A stretch of DNA of 64,000 nt from Labrenzia sp. 011 (GTDB lineage: Bacteria; Pseudomonadota; Alphaproteobacteria; Rhizobiales; Stappiaceae). The stretch's first letter is position 1, and the number at the start of each line of letters is the position of its first letter. Position numbers and translations under genes: made by a program. Shown piece after piece: positions 1 through 11,403 of this stretch. A model generated the notes under the pieces. That model searched no databases. It worked only from the letters and a program-made list of their open reading frames with translations, and was not told where the DNA came from. The stretch covers positions 1-64,000 of the forward strand of contig NZ_QCYM01000001.1 in NCBI RefSeq assembly GCF_003075075.1, read 5' to 3'.

Positions 1-1
1 C

Positions 2-889
2 CTCGACGCCCGTACGGCTACCGAATTCGGTACGCTGCGCGCATACGTCTCCATGTATGGTGACTCCTCCAATGGCGATGCTTCCGGCTTCACCATGGAC
101 AACGCCTACATCCAGTGGGGCGGTCTGACAGCTGGTCGTCTGACGTCGAACTTCGACATCTTCACCGGTCAGGCTTTCATCGGTGTTGTCAATCGTGACT
201 GGTCCGACGTGACCGTGAACCAGGTTGCCTACACCGCTGCTTTCGGCAACGGCTTCTCCGCAACCATCGCTCTTGAAGATCGCTCCAGCCGCGAAACGAC
301 CGGTTCTGTAGCTGGCGGCGGCGTAGTCAACTACGGCGGCACGCGTGCTCCGGACGTTGTTGCAGCTCTCGGCATCTCCCAGGGTTGGGGTTCCGCACAG
401 CTGTCCGGTGTTCTGCATCAGGTCTATCCGGATGCAGCTGCTAACGCCAACAACAATGGCGGCGAAGACGAAATGGGCTTTGCAGTCGGCGGTGGTGTTG
501 TCGTTAACCTGCCGATGGTTACTCCTGGTTCCAACATCTTCTTCCAGGGTTTCTACGGCGACGGCGCAATGGCCTACATCTCCACCTTCGGCGGTGTAGC
601 TGACAGCAACGGCTCGGGTGACACTTCTACCGGTTACTCCCTGTCCGCTGGTGCCTACATCCAGGCAACGTCCACCATCGGCCTCGCACTCGACGGTTCT
701 TACCTCGATGTTGACGCAGCTGCTGGCCTGAACGACGTGAGCCGTTACGCAATCGACGGTTCCGTACAGTGGGAGCCGGTCTCCGGCTTCGTCATGGGTG
801 CTGACGTTGGTTACGCCAACACCGATTACGACACTGTTGGCGACCAGGACGAACTCAAGTTCGGTGTTCGTATGCAGCGTACGTTCTAA
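2..889 (+). CDS. Porin, Porin_2 (rhizobial Omp2) family, 5' truncated by window edge
   Basis: Outer-membrane beta-barrel porin for passive diffusion of small hydrophilic solutes. The frame is open from base 2, so the signal peptide and about the first 92 residues lie upstream of the window; 295 residues are visible. The protein ends in Arg-Thr-Phe, the terminal aromatic residue typical of barrel proteins handed to the BAM machinery. It is nearly identical to the complete porin that follows. Only the last 50 or so codons differ, where DTVGDQDELK replaces DNTGDTDELL. A strong hairpin terminator lies 57 nt past the stop, so the gene is transcribed separately from the second copy. Confidence 0.93.
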   Translation, partial: LDARTATEFGTLRAYVSMYGDSSNGDASGFTMDNAYIQWGGLTAGRLTSNFDIFTGQAFIGVVNRDWSDVTVNQVAYTAAFGNGFSATIALEDRSSRETTGSVAGGGVVNYGGTRAPDVVAALGISQGWGSAQLSGVLHQVYPDAAANANNNGGEDEMGFAVGGGVVVNLPMVTPGSNIFFQGFYGDGAMAYISTFGGVADSNGSGDTSTGYSLSAGAYIQATSTIGLALDGSYLDVDAAAGLNDVSRYAIDGSVQWEPVSGFVMGADVGYANTDYDTVGDQDELKFGVRMQRTF

Positions 890-1343
890 TCGCACGATTA
901 GAATCAGACTCTGACTGAAGACGCTCTGAACTCCAGTCAGTCATGCGGCCCGGCAGGCTCCAATCTGCCGGGCCGTCCCCTTTTGTGATTCTGTGCAGAA
1001 GGCGGAAACGGAGCACTTGAATCGCTCCGGCCGTGTCCTGAAAGGGCTCAAAGAGGCTCTTTCCCGGGCTGTTTCCTAACAGAGTGTAAATTTCCCCTCC
1101 GTTTTTGTGACATTCGCGCCACACCGGCATTTGAAAGCAGCCCGCCTGAAGGGGGGAGAGCGTTTTCGATGTTGAACCGGGAAAGCGGATGGGTATGGTC
1201 ATCCATGCGAGCGGCTTCGAGCCGCACTGGTTTGCATACCTCGGACGTCCAACCTTCGATCGGTGGCAAACACAGACTTAATTCGCGGGGACAATGGTAC
1301 TCATTTGTTAGTGCCAATTGAAATGACTGATTGGAGGTCAGAT
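890..1343 (+). other. Inter-porin region: terminator, then leader of second porin
   Basis: A 454-nt stretch without a convincing gene. The first 100 nt hold the terminator of copy 1. The rest should carry the promoter and a long untranslated leader of copy 2. I could not single out a -35/-10 pair. An open frame from 1263 runs into the porin, but its extra 27 residues precede a textbook signal peptide and Shine-Dalgarno site, so I treat it as leader. Long porin leaders are often targets of small RNAs; nothing here proves that. Confidence 0.6.
946..985 (+). terminator. Rho-independent terminator of first porin gene
   Basis: Perfect 11-bp GC-rich stem (CGGCCCGGCAG paired with CTGCCGGGCCG) with an 8-nt loop, followed by TCCCCTTTT. 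It lies 57 nt after the porin stop codon and before the long leader of the second porin. Confidence 0.88.
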
Positions 1344-2507
1344 ATGAAACTCAAGAGCTTGATGCTCGGCGCTGCAGCAGTTGCTACAGCCACCACCGCC
1401 CAGGCAGCCGATCTTCCGGTTGCTCCGGAGCCGGTCGATTACGTTCGCGTCTGTGACGCTTACGGCGCACGCTTCTACTACATCCCGGGCACCGAAACCT
1501 GCCTCCGCGTTGGCGGCCGTGTTCGTACCCAGATCGTAGCCAACAACGTTCTGGAAGACGGCAACTGGTCTGACCGCGATTCTGACGGTTACTCCTGGCT
1601 GGCTCGTGGTTACCTGTACCTCGACGCCCGTACGGCTACCGAATTCGGTACGCTGCGCGCATACGTCTCCATGTATGGTGACTCCTCCAATGGCGATGCT
1701 TCCGGCTTCACCATGGACAACGCCTACATCCAGTGGGGCGGTCTGACAGCTGGTCGTCTGACGTCGAACTTCGACATCTTCACCGGTCAGGCTTTCATCG
1801 GTGTTGTCAATCGTGACTGGTCCGACGTGACCGTGAACCAGGTTGCCTACACCGCTGCTTTCGGCAACGGCTTCTCCGCAACCATCGCTCTTGAAGATCG
1901 CTCCAGCCGCGAAACGACCGGTTCTGTAGCTGGCGGCGGCGTAGTCAACTACGGCGGCACGCGTGCTCCGGACGTTGTTGCAGCTCTCGGCATCTCCCAG
2001 GGTTGGGGTTCCGCACAGCTGTCCGGTGTTCTGCATCAGGTCTATCCGGATGCAGCTGCTAACGCCAACAACAATGGCGGCGAAGACGAAATGGGCTTTG
2101 CAGTCGGCGGTGGTGTTGTCGTTAACCTGCCGATGGTTACTCCTGGTTCCAACATCTTCTTCCAGGGTTTCTACGGCGACGGCGCAATGGCCTACATCTC
2201 CACCTTCGGCGGTGTAGCTGACAGCAACGGCTCGGGTGACACTTCTACCGGTTACTCCCTGTCCGCTGGTGCCTACATCCAGGCAACGTCCACCATCGGC
2301 CTCGCACTCGACGGTTCTTACCTCGATGTTGACGCAGCTGCTGGCCTGAACGACGTGACCCGTTATGCAATCGACGGTTCCGTACAGTGGGAGCCGGTCT
2401 CCGGCTTCGTCATGGGTGCTGATGTTGGTTACGCCAACACCGACTATGACAACACTGGCGACACCGACGAACTCCTCTTCGGTGTTCGTATGCAGCGCAC
2501 TTTCTAA
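1344..2507 (+). CDS. Porin, Porin_2 (rhizobial Omp2) family, complete copy
   Basis: A 387-residue trimeric-type porin of the outer membrane. The start is fixed by GGAGG 7 nt upstream and by a signal peptide (residues 1-21, cut after AQA, mature protein from ADLPVAPEP). The opening EPVDYVRVCDAYGARF and PGTETCLRVGGRVR are signatures of rhizobial porins, with the two conserved cysteines. The C-terminus is Phe. From 1619 to 2358 it matches the upstream copy base for base, including synonymous sites, which points to a recent duplication or ongoing gene conversion. Paralogous porins such as Brucella omp2a/omp2b behave the same way. Confidence 0.96.
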   Translation: MKLKSLMLGAAAVATATTAQAADLPVAPEPVDYVRVCDAYGARFYYIPGTETCLRVGGRVRTQIVANNVLEDGNWSDRDSDGYSWLARGYLYLDARTATEFGTLRAYVSMYGDSSNGDASGFTMDNAYIQWGGLTAGRLTSNFDIFTGQAFIGVVNRDWSDVTVNQVAYTAAFGNGFSATIALEDRSSRETTGSVAGGGVVNYGGTRAPDVVAALGISQGWGSAQLSGVLHQVYPDAAANANNNGGEDEMGFAVGGGVVVNLPMVTPGSNIFFQGFYGDGAMAYISTFGGVADSNGSGDTSTGYSLSAGAYIQATSTIGLALDGSYLDVDAAAGLNDVTRYAIDGSVQWEPVSGFVMGADVGYANTDYDNTGDTDELLFGVRMQRTF

Positions 2508-2533
2508 TCAATCCTTATCTTGAGGTTTGAGGG

Positions 2534-2565
2534 AAAACCCGGCGGAAACGCCGGGTTTTCTTTTG
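2534..2565 (+). terminator. Rho-independent terminator of second porin gene
   Basis: Perfect 11-bp stem (AAAACCCGGCG / CGCCGGGTTTT) closed by a GAAA tetraloop, then CTTTTG. It sits 26 nt after the porin stop. Confidence 0.92.
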
Positions 2566-2638
2566 TTCGTTTCAGGGAAACGTCACGAATTTTGACCGCA
2601 CGCGCGTCAGGGCAGGGCACTCGGACGCGGTGAACGGA

Positions 2639-3562
2639 TCAGAGCCCCTTCAGAAAGCGGGCGATTTCCTCGTGTGTTTCGCGTTCCCAGAGCATGGGGG
2701 CATGTCCCTGTTCCCGAACCGTTTTCAGGCGCGCATTCGGATGGGTATCCAGCATTCGCCGGCAGGTCTCTTCGCTCAGGAGATCGGAATGTTCTCCACG
2801 GAGAATGAGCACCGGGCGGTCAGTCAGTTTTTCGTATAAATGCCAGAGATCGGCGACGGGCCCCGCATCGTCGAGGCTCGCCAGCTGCCGCGCGAGAGCG
2901 GGATCGTAGTCCAGGACAACCCGGCCGTCGGAAACGGACGCGATTTGACCTGCGAATTTTCGCCAGTCTGCCATCTGAAACGCGGGGAACTGCTGCCCGA
3001 GTGTTCGTTGCAGCGAAATCGCCACCTCTTCCAGCGAGGCATGCGTCATGTTGTGTCCGAGCGTTGCCGCAATCCGGTGAATGGCCCGCATCTCGATATG
3101 GGGACCGATGTCGTTCAGGATCACCGCCGCCATGCGATCCGCCGGATAGCGGCCGGCCATGGCAAACGCATGCATGCCGCCTCTGGATGTCCCCAGGACG
3201 GCAAACCGGTCCAGGCCAAGATGGGCAATCGCCGCGTCGATGTCGTGGCCCTCGATGGTCAGATCATAGTTTCGCCAGTCGGGGTCCCATTCGCTCATGC
3301 CTCTGCCCCGGTAATCCAGGGCGATCACATGATGACCGACGAATTGAAGAAATTTAGCCACATCATTGAAATCGCGTGTGTTTCTTGAAAGACCGGGGAG
3401 GCATAGAACGGCGATGGGGGACGTGGTCGTCTCCGCTGTCTGCCGGGCAGGGCGCCATTCGTATCCCGCCAGTGTGAGGCCGTCCGGGCTCTTCCAGGTA
3501 AACCGGCTGGGTACCGGAACCGGTTCGGAACCCGTCGCCACTGTCTTCAGGCCAATGGTCAT
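2639..3562 (-). CDS. Alpha/beta hydrolase (possible esterase or lipase)
   Basis: A 307-residue soluble alpha/beta-hydrolase-fold enzyme; the substrate cannot be predicted. The triad is visible: Ser126 in the nucleophile elbow GTSRGG, Asp260 in RGEHSDLL and His287 in EQGHAPML. The oxyanion segment LPGLSRNTRDF lies near residue 60, and a helical cap lies between about 160 and 235. An upstream ATG in the same frame would add 34 residues, but GGGAGG 7 nt before position 3562 supports the shorter start. The gene is divergent from dapA, with 283 nt between the two starts. Confidence 0.85.
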   Translation of the reverse strand: MTIGLKTVATGSEPVPVPSRFTWKSPDGLTLAGYEWRPARQTAETTTSPIAVLCLPGLSRNTRDFNDVAKFLQFVGHHVIALDYRGRGMSEWDPDWRNYDLTIEGHDIDAAIAHLGLDRFAVLGTSRGGMHAFAMAGRYPADRMAAVILNDIGPHIEMRAIHRIAATLGHNMTHASLEEVAISLQRTLGQQFPAFQMADWRKFAGQIASVSDGRVVLDYDPALARQLASLDDAGPVADLWHLYEKLTDRPVLILRGEHSDLLSEETCRRMLDTHPNARLKTVREQGHAPMLWERETHEEIARFLKGL

Positions 3563-3845
3563 CTGCGCCTCCCGCGCCATATTCGTATAAGGGCTGTATG
3601 CGGCAAGGATAGAGGCCTTTCCGAGTGCCCGCCAATAGGAAGACCCCTTATATGCCTGATGCATTTATGTCGCGGGCCGCTGCTGGCTGAAAAATGGCAA
3701 CACGGGCGAGAAATGTCGCGAAGCCGGGCCGGAATGACGAGCGGAGCATTGCCCCCCGACCGGCAGATGAGTATGGTGCGCCTCCATTGAAACCGGCAAA
3801 GTACACATCGCAGCCGCCGAAAGCTTCATCCAAGAGGAAACCGAG

Positions 3846-4724
3846 ATGTTCAAAGGCTCCATTCCAGCGCTGATTACCCCGTTCAAGGACGGAGCGCTTG
3901 ATGAGAAACGGTTTCAGGACTTCGTCGAATGGCAGATTTCCGAAGGGTCCACGGGCCTTGTCCCGGTGGGAACCACCGGCGAGAGCCCGACGCTGACGCA
4001 TGATGAGCACAAGCGGGTTATCGAATTGTGCGTGGAAGCGGCTGCGGGCCGTGTTCCGGTCATCGCGGGTGCGGGGTCCAACAACACCGTGGAGGCGATC
4101 GATTTCGCCCAATATGCGGAAAAGGCCGGAGCCGACGCTCTCCTGGTCGTCACGCCCTATTACAACAAGCCGAACCAGGCCGGTCTGAAGGCCCATTTCA
4201 GGGCAGTCAACGATGCTGTCGGTCTGCCGATCCTCATCTACAACATCCCGGGCCGCTCCGTCATCGACATGACGCCGGAAACCATGGCGGAGCTTTTCGA
4301 GACCTGCGAGAACATCAAGGGTGTGAAAGATGCGACCGCCGATCTTGCAAAGGCAAGCCGCCAGCGCCATCTGTGCGGCCAGGACTTCATTCAGCTGTCC
4401 GGCGAGGACATCTCCGCCCTGGCCTTCAATGCGCATGGCGGAGTGGGCTGCATTTCGGTGACCGCGAATGTCGCGCCGCGCTTGTGTGCGGAATTTCAGG
4501 CCGCCATGCTGGCCGGGGATTTCAGGAAAGCGCTGGAATACCAGGACCGTCTGGCTCCCTTGCACCGTGCACTCTTCCTGGAGCCGAGCCCGGGCGGCGC
4601 GAAATACGCCCTCTCGCTGCTTGGCAGGGTCGATGAAGAGCTGCGCCTGCCGTTGGTGCCGATTTCCGAAGCGGCGCAAGCTGAAGTTCGCAGTGCAATG
4701 GCGCATGCCGGACTGGTCAATTGA
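3846..4724 (+). CDS. dapA: 4-hydroxy-tetrahydrodipicolinate synthase
   Basis: Condenses pyruvate with aspartate semialdehyde in the diaminopimelate/lysine pathway in the cytoplasm. The 292 residues have the family's usual length and TIM-barrel motifs: [10 protein letters not shown] at 41-50, the catalytic tyrosine in IYNIPGR (about 132), and Schiff-base Lys161 in [14 protein letters not shown]-type ribosome-binding bases precede the ATG. smpB follows 25 nt later on the same strand, an arrangement common in Rhizobiales, so the two are probably co-transcribed. Confidence 0.97.
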   Translation: MFKGSIPALITPFKDGALDEKRFQDFVEWQISEGSTGLVPVGTTGESPTLTHDEHKRVIELCVEAAAGRVPVIAGAGSNNTVEAIDFAQYAEKAGADALLVVTPYYNKPNQAGLKAHFRAVNDAVGLPILIYNIPGRSVIDMTPETMAELFETCENIKGVKDATADLAKASRQRHLCGQDFIQLSGEDISALAFNAHGGVGCISVTANVAPRLCAEFQAAMLAGDFRKALEYQDRLAPLHRALFLEPSPGGAKYALSLLGRVDEELRLPLVPISEAAQAEVRSAMAHAGLVN

Positions 4725-4749
4725 GCAGGGATAGCTCGGAAGGATAAAA

Positions 4750-5229
4750 ATGGCTCCGAAAAAAGGGGGCGTTCCGGGACGGACCATCATTTCCGACAAC
4801 CGGAAAGCCCGGTTCAACTACGAGATCGAGGATACGCTGGAAGCCGGGATCGAGCTGAAGGGCACGGAAGTGAAATCCCTGCGCAACGGCAAGGCGAATA
4901 TCGCCGAATCCTATGCGGCCGAACGTGGCGGCGAGGTCTGGATCTACAACGTCTATATTCCCGAGTATCTTCAGGCCAACCGGTTCAACCATGAACCGCG
5001 CCGGCCCCGCAAGCTGCTGTTGCACAAACGCGAAATCGGCAAGCTGGCCGGTGCCGTCCAGAAGGACGGCAAGACGATCGTTCCGCTCAAGCTGTATTTC
5101 AACGACCAGGGTCGTGCCAAGCTGGAGCTGGCCGTGGCGCGCGGGAAAAAGTTGCACGACAAGCGGGCAACGGAGAAGAAGCGCGACTGGGACCGGGAGA
5201 AGTCGCGTATCATGAAGAACGCCGGCTGA
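4750..5229 (+). CDS. smpB: SsrA-binding protein SmpB
   Basis: A 159-residue partner of tmRNA that places it in the A site of stalled ribosomes. It has the full OB-fold ([34 protein letters not shown]) and the basic C-terminal tail ([18 protein letters not shown]) that mimics the missing mRNA helix. It lies 25 nt downstream of dapA and has a GGAAGG Shine-Dalgarno. The tmRNA gene itself is not in the window. Confidence 0.97.
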   Translation: MAPKKGGVPGRTIISDNRKARFNYEIEDTLEAGIELKGTEVKSLRNGKANIAESYAAERGGEVWIYNVYIPEYLQANRFNHEPRRPRKLLLHKREIGKLAGAVQKDGKTIVPLKLYFNDQGRAKLELAVARGKKLHDKRATEKKRDWDREKSRIMKNAG

Positions 5230-5444
5230 GTCCGTCCCGATCCGCGGGCTTGCAAACGTCCAGGCATGAGCGCTCCGGCAGGGGACGGAGTGCCCGACCT
5301 GTGCGTATCCTGTTGAAAAGATGGGTAAAAGCTGTGAGTTTCCTGTGTGTAGACCGCGGCGCCTGACGGATTTCTCCAGAGCTTTTCCTGTGCGGAAACT
5401 GTGAGCGGTTGCCGGCAGGTGCCAGACCGCAGACGAGGCGCCCG

Positions 5445-5903
5445 TCAGGCCGTCAAACGGGTGAGAATTGTCCGTTTTTGCTCCGGAATCGGCACGGGGC
5501 GCCGGGAAACTCGGTCGACATGAACATGCACGAACCGCCCATGGGCAGCGGTTGTGGAGGCTGTTCCGGCAAACAGTCCAACCTGGAAAACCACCGAGCT
5601 TGAGCCGATTTTTTCCAGTTTCAGGCCTGCCGTGATCACATCCGGAAAATTCAGCTCGTTGAAATAGTGGCAGCCGGTCTCGACCACAAGAAAGATCTGC
5701 GGACTATTCGCCGGCTCAAGAATGCCGTTTTTCACGTACCAGCTGTTTACCGCCGTGTCGAAAAAGCTCAGATACTGTACGTTGTTCACATGGCCGTAGA
5801 TATCCACATCCATCCACCGGGTGGGGATTTCGAGGAAGTCCCTGAAAACTTCACGCCCAAGAGGTTCCGGGCGCGGAGATGGTGGATAACCGGTGGAGCT
5901 CAT
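5445..5903 (-). CDS. Acyl-CoA thioesterase, 4-hydroxybenzoyl-CoA thioesterase (hotdog) family
   Basis: A 152-residue single hotdog domain predicted to hydrolyse an acyl-CoA thioester. The active-site segment RWMDVDIYGHVNNVQYLSFF carries the Asp and the GHVNN helix start of the 4HBT/YbgC class. The ATG at 5903 overlaps the TGA of the upstream alcohol dehydrogenase gene (ATGA), so translation is coupled. The upstream extension of the frame is the dehydrogenase gene read out of frame and is not used. The substrate is unknown; pairing with an alcohol dehydrogenase suggests a small acyl or aldehyde catabolic pathway. Confidence 0.85.
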   Translation of the reverse strand: MSSTGYPPSPRPEPLGREVFRDFLEIPTRWMDVDIYGHVNNVQYLSFFDTAVNSWYVKNGILEPANSPQIFLVVETGCHYFNELNFPDVITAGLKLEKIGSSSVVFQVGLFAGTASTTAAHGRFVHVHVDRVSRRPVPIPEQKRTILTRLTA

Positions 5904-7063
5904 AGGGCGGCCCTGTAAATATCCAGCGCATCGGCTTCGGTGACCTCCCTGGGATTGTTCACCAGAAGCCTGGTCTGTTTCATGGCATCTGCTGCCAGCT
6001 TCGGCAGATCGGTTTCTCCGATGCCGAGCTCCCGCAATCGGGTCTGCAGCCCCAGCTTTTCGCAAAGCGCCGTCAGCCGATCGGCGAAATGCGCTGCGCG
6101 TTCCGGCGCGGTCTCGACACCGGCGAGATCGGGAAAGACGAGCGGGGCAATGTCCGCGTAGGTTTGTGCGGCGACCGCATTGTTGAATGCCAGAACATGC
6201 GGCAGGACCAGAGCGTTGGACAGTCCATGCGGCACGTGAAAGGTTCCGCCGAGCGGATAGGCGAGGGCGTGCACGGCGGCAACCGGTGAATTGGCGAAGG
6301 CCATGCCCGCCAGCAGGGAGCCGAGCAGCATTGCGCCTCTTGCATCCTTGTCCGCCGGGTAACGGACGGCACGCTCGATGTTCGCTCCCAGAAGCTTCAG
6401 TGCCTCCATCGCCAGTGTCCTGGAAACCGGATTGTTGTTGGCTGATTTCGACGCATAGGCCTCGATGGCGTGTACCATGGCGTCCACGCCGGTGGCCGCC
6501 GTCACAGGTCCCGGCAACCCCAGGGTCAGCAGAGGGTCCAGAACAGCCAGATCCGGAAGCAGAAGTGGAGAGACAACACCGCGCTTTTCTTCCGTTCCCA
6601 CGGTGATGATCGAAATCGGCGTGACCTCGGAGCCGGTCCCTGCGGTCGTCGGCACCAGGATCAGCGGCAAGCGGGGGCCTTTGGCGTTGCCTATCCCCCA
6701 GGCATCATCAAGATCTTCGCCGCTTTTCGCGATCAGCGCCACCAGCTTGGCGACATCCAGAGACGAGCCGCCGCCAAATCCGATGACGGACGTCGCACTG
6801 TGGATCTTCGCCGCCATGATGGCCTTGTCCACAAGTGCTCTGGGGGGATCGGCGGAGACATCGGAAAACCGCGCCACCTTGCATCCGGCCTGCCGCAAGG
6901 CGATTTCGCATGGTTCCTGAAGACCGAGGGATACAATGCCCGGATCCGTCACCAGCAGGGGGCGATCACCAAGAAAGGCGGCGGCATGGCGGCTGAGCGC
7001 GGACGCCGCACCATTTTCAAAGATGATGCGCTGACTGGTATTGAACGTAAAAGCACTGATCAT
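5900..7063 (-). CDS. Iron-containing alcohol dehydrogenase
   Basis: A 387-residue NAD(P)-linked group III (Fe-dependent) alcohol dehydrogenase. It shows the nucleotide-binding GFGGGSSLDVAK, the PTTAGTGSEVT segment, and metal ligands in TGVDAMVHAIEAY and HALAYPLGGTFHVPHG. The start at 7063 is set by GGGAGGG 4 nt upstream; an in-frame ATG 45 nt further up lacks this. The last base pairs overlap the thioesterase start. Members of the family act on many alcohols, including maleylacetate and methanol, so the substrate is left open. Confidence 0.92.
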   Translation of the reverse strand: MISAFTFNTSQRIIFENGAASALSRHAAAFLGDRPLLVTDPGIVSLGLQEPCEIALRQAGCKVARFSDVSADPPRALVDKAIMAAKIHSATSVIGFGGGSSLDVAKLVALIAKSGEDLDDAWGIGNAKGPRLPLILVPTTAGTGSEVTPISIITVGTEEKRGVVSPLLLPDLAVLDPLLTLGLPGPVTAATGVDAMVHAIEAYASKSANNNPVSRTLAMEALKLLGANIERAVRYPADKDARGAMLLGSLLAGMAFANSPVAAVHALAYPLGGTFHVPHGLSNALVLPHVLAFNNAVAAQTYADIAPLVFPDLAGVETAPERAAHFADRLTALCEKLGLQTRLRELGIGETDLPKLAADAMKQTRLLVNNPREVTEADALDIYRAAL

Positions 7064-7139
7064 CGATCCCTCCCGGCCGTGTTTTCCCCGTAGATTGCCT
7101 GCTGGCATGGGGCCCGTCGAGAAGAAAAAGCATAAGAAT

Positions 7140-7180
7140 CAGAAGAGAAAGTTACGTTCCTGCCGTAAGGGCAGGAACGT
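7140..7180 (-). terminator. Terminator of parC
   Basis: Perfect 11-bp inverted repeat (ACGTTCCTGCC / GGCAGGAACGT, loop GTAAG) at 7154-7180, just past the parC stop. On the minus strand it is followed by AACTTTCTCTT, a moderately U-rich tail. It separates parC from the downstream alcohol dehydrogenase. Confidence 0.7.
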
Positions 7181-7195
7181 TGCATTGCCTCGTGC

Positions 7196-9448
<2,253 letters not shown>

Positions 9449-9568
9449 ATCTGCTTGCTATCCGGTTCGGGCAATCAGCGCAATTCGCTTGCGTGCATTC
9501 ACAGGCAGGATCGGCGGATTTTCAACGGATTTCGACCGCCTGTGAGTTCTTTCAGCCGCTTCGCCTGC

Positions 9569-10324
9569 CTAAAAGTTCCACGGAAAGTCCTCGCGGTAGC
9601 GTTTTTCCAGGGCGCCCAGAAGCTGTGCACGCGTACCGCTGTCGCCGGCCTCGCTTTCCTGAAGGTGCCGGTTCAGGAAAAAGCTTGTCAGATGAAAGCC
9701 CTGGGTGATGTCGCTCCAGGTCAGTTCGCTGCCCGCCTGACGCTGGCCGTCCACGAGAAACGGGGGGAGGGGCAGCAGCTTGTCGTGAAAGGGCAGGCCC
9801 GCTTCGCGGCTGACCGCGCGCGCCGATTTCGGCGACACATAGGCCAGGTCTTCGCGGGTTCCGGTCGCCGCGCAGCAGGACAGGTCGAGACCGATCCCGA
9901 GTTCCCGCAGGAGCTCCAGTTCGAAGCGGACCATGAGCGCTCCTGCCGTCTCCGGCGCATTCAGGTGCTCGAGCACGACGCTCACGGCGCTGAACAGGCT
10001 GGGGTAGGGCTGGCGTTCGGGAAGCAGTCTGACCAGGAAGGCCAGATGCTGAACCCCGGTCAGTCCCAGGGAACTGGTCATCAGGTCGCCGGCGCGAAGC
10101 GTGAGGGGGTCGATCTGGAACTGGCCGAGATGATCCGGCAGACGGGCTTTCCAGACCAGCTGCACCTCGTTGCCGGGCTGCAGCACCGGACGCTGACGCT
10201 TCGAGCGCCCGCCGCGCACCAGACCGAGGTGCCGGCCCCGGTCGGGTGTCAGCACCTCCAGAATGACATCGTTCTCGCCATGCTTGCGGGTGGTCAGGAC
10301 AATCCCGCGTCCGGTCCATTCCAA
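9569..10324 (-). CDS. recO: DNA repair protein RecO
   Basis: A 251-residue mediator that, with RecF and RecR, loads RecA on SSB-coated single strands and anneals strands. The N-terminal OB-fold (MEWTGRGIVLTTRKHGENDVILEVLT) and the zinc-site region around LDLSCCAATG are recognisable. era lies 58 nt upstream on the same strand, the usual rnc-era-recO order. Confidence 0.94.
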   Translation of the reverse strand: MEWTGRGIVLTTRKHGENDVILEVLTPDRGRHLGLVRGGRSKRQRPVLQPGNEVQLVWKARLPDHLGQFQIDPLTLRAGDLMTSSLGLTGVQHLAFLVRLLPERQPYPSLFSAVSVVLEHLNAPETAGALMVRFELELLRELGIGLDLSCCAATGTREDLAYVSPKSARAVSREAGLPFHDKLLPLPPFLVDGQRQAGSELTWSDITQGFHLTSFFLNRHLQESEAGDSGTRAQLLGALEKRYREDFPWNF

Positions 10325-10382
10325 ATGCGGCTTCCCTGTTCAGGTCCGGGGGGAGTTTGGCGCACTCCGGTCTGCGTGCCAA

Positions 10383-11396
10383 CTACTTCGGAAACTCGAG
10401 CCCCATTTCCCGGTAGCGTTCCGGGTCGTCGGCCCAGTTTTCCCTGACCTTAACGAAGAGGAACAGATGCACGGGCGCGCCGATGATATCGGCGAGTTCC
10501 TCGCGCGCGGCCTGGGAAATGGCCTTGATGGTCTGGCCGCGCTTTCCAAGCACGATGCTTTTCTGGCTGTCGCGTTCCACATAAATGGTCTGCTCGATGC
10601 GGGCGGATCCGTCCTTGCGGCTTTCCCACTGCTCCGTCTCGACGGTGGAAATATAGGGCAGCTCCTGATGCAGCCGTTCGAACAGCTTTTCCCGGGTGAT
10701 CTCGGCCGCCAGAATGCGCAGCGGCAGGTCCGAGGGCTGGTCTTCCGGGTAAAGCCAGGGGCTTTCGGGCACCTTTGAGGCGAAATAGTCCAGGATGGCC
10801 GAGGTTCCGTCGCCGGTCAGCGCCGAAACCATGAAGGTCTCCTCGAAGCGGGTGAAGTCGTTGACCTTCTGCGCCAGTTGCAGAAGCTTTTCGCGTTTGG
10901 CGATATCGGTCTTGTTGAGGATCAGGACCTTGGGCGCCGACTGGCCGGACAGCCGCTTCAGGATGTTTTCCACTTCCTCGTCGATGCCCTTGCGGGCATC
11001 GATCAGAAGCGCGATCAGATCGGCGTCCCTGGCCCCGCCCCAGGCGGTGTCGACCATGGCGCGGTCCAGACGGCGTTTCGGCTTGAAGATGCCGGGCGTG
11101 TCGATGAACACCAGCTGGGCCTTGCCGTGCATGGCGACGCCGCGCACGATGGAGCGGGTGGTCTGCACCTTGTGGGTCACGATGGAGACCTTGGTGCCGA
11201 CAAGCTGATTGATCAGGGTGGACTTGCCCGCATTGGGCGCCCCGATCAGGGCGACAAAGCCGGCTTTCGTGTCCGATGGCATGGCCGACAGGGGATCGGG
11301 CAGGGGAAAGTCGAACCGGCCCTTGGGAGGCTGGTATCCGTTGTCCTCTTCATCCGGCTCACCGGCAGAGGTCGGGTCCTGGTCTTCGTCGCTCAA
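10383..11396 (-). CDS. era: GTPase Era
   Basis: A 337-residue GTPase that binds the 3' end of 16S rRNA during 30S maturation. G1 is GAPNAGKST (52-60), G3 DTPG (99-102) and G4 NKTD (161-164). A KH RNA-binding domain lies near residues 240-330 (VLGKRGQTIKAIS). An acidic 40-residue N-terminal extension precedes the G domain; it is common in this order and unstructured-looking. The gene starts only 7 nt after the rnc stop, so the two are co-transcribed. Confidence 0.97.
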   Translation of the reverse strand: MSDEDQDPTSAGEPDEEDNGYQPPKGRFDFPLPDPLSAMPSDTKAGFVALIGAPNAGKSTLINQLVGTKVSIVTHKVQTTRSIVRGVAMHGKAQLVFIDTPGIFKPKRRLDRAMVDTAWGGARDADLIALLIDARKGIDEEVENILKRLSGQSAPKVLILNKTDIAKREKLLQLAQKVNDFTRFEETFMVSALTGDGTSAILDYFASKVPESPWLYPEDQPSDLPLRILAAEITREKLFERLHQELPYISTVETEQWESRKDGSARIEQTIYVERDSQKSIVLGKRGQTIKAISQAAREELADIIGAPVHLFLFVKVRENWADDPERYREMGLEFPK

Positions 11397-11403
11397 GGTT
11401 CTC

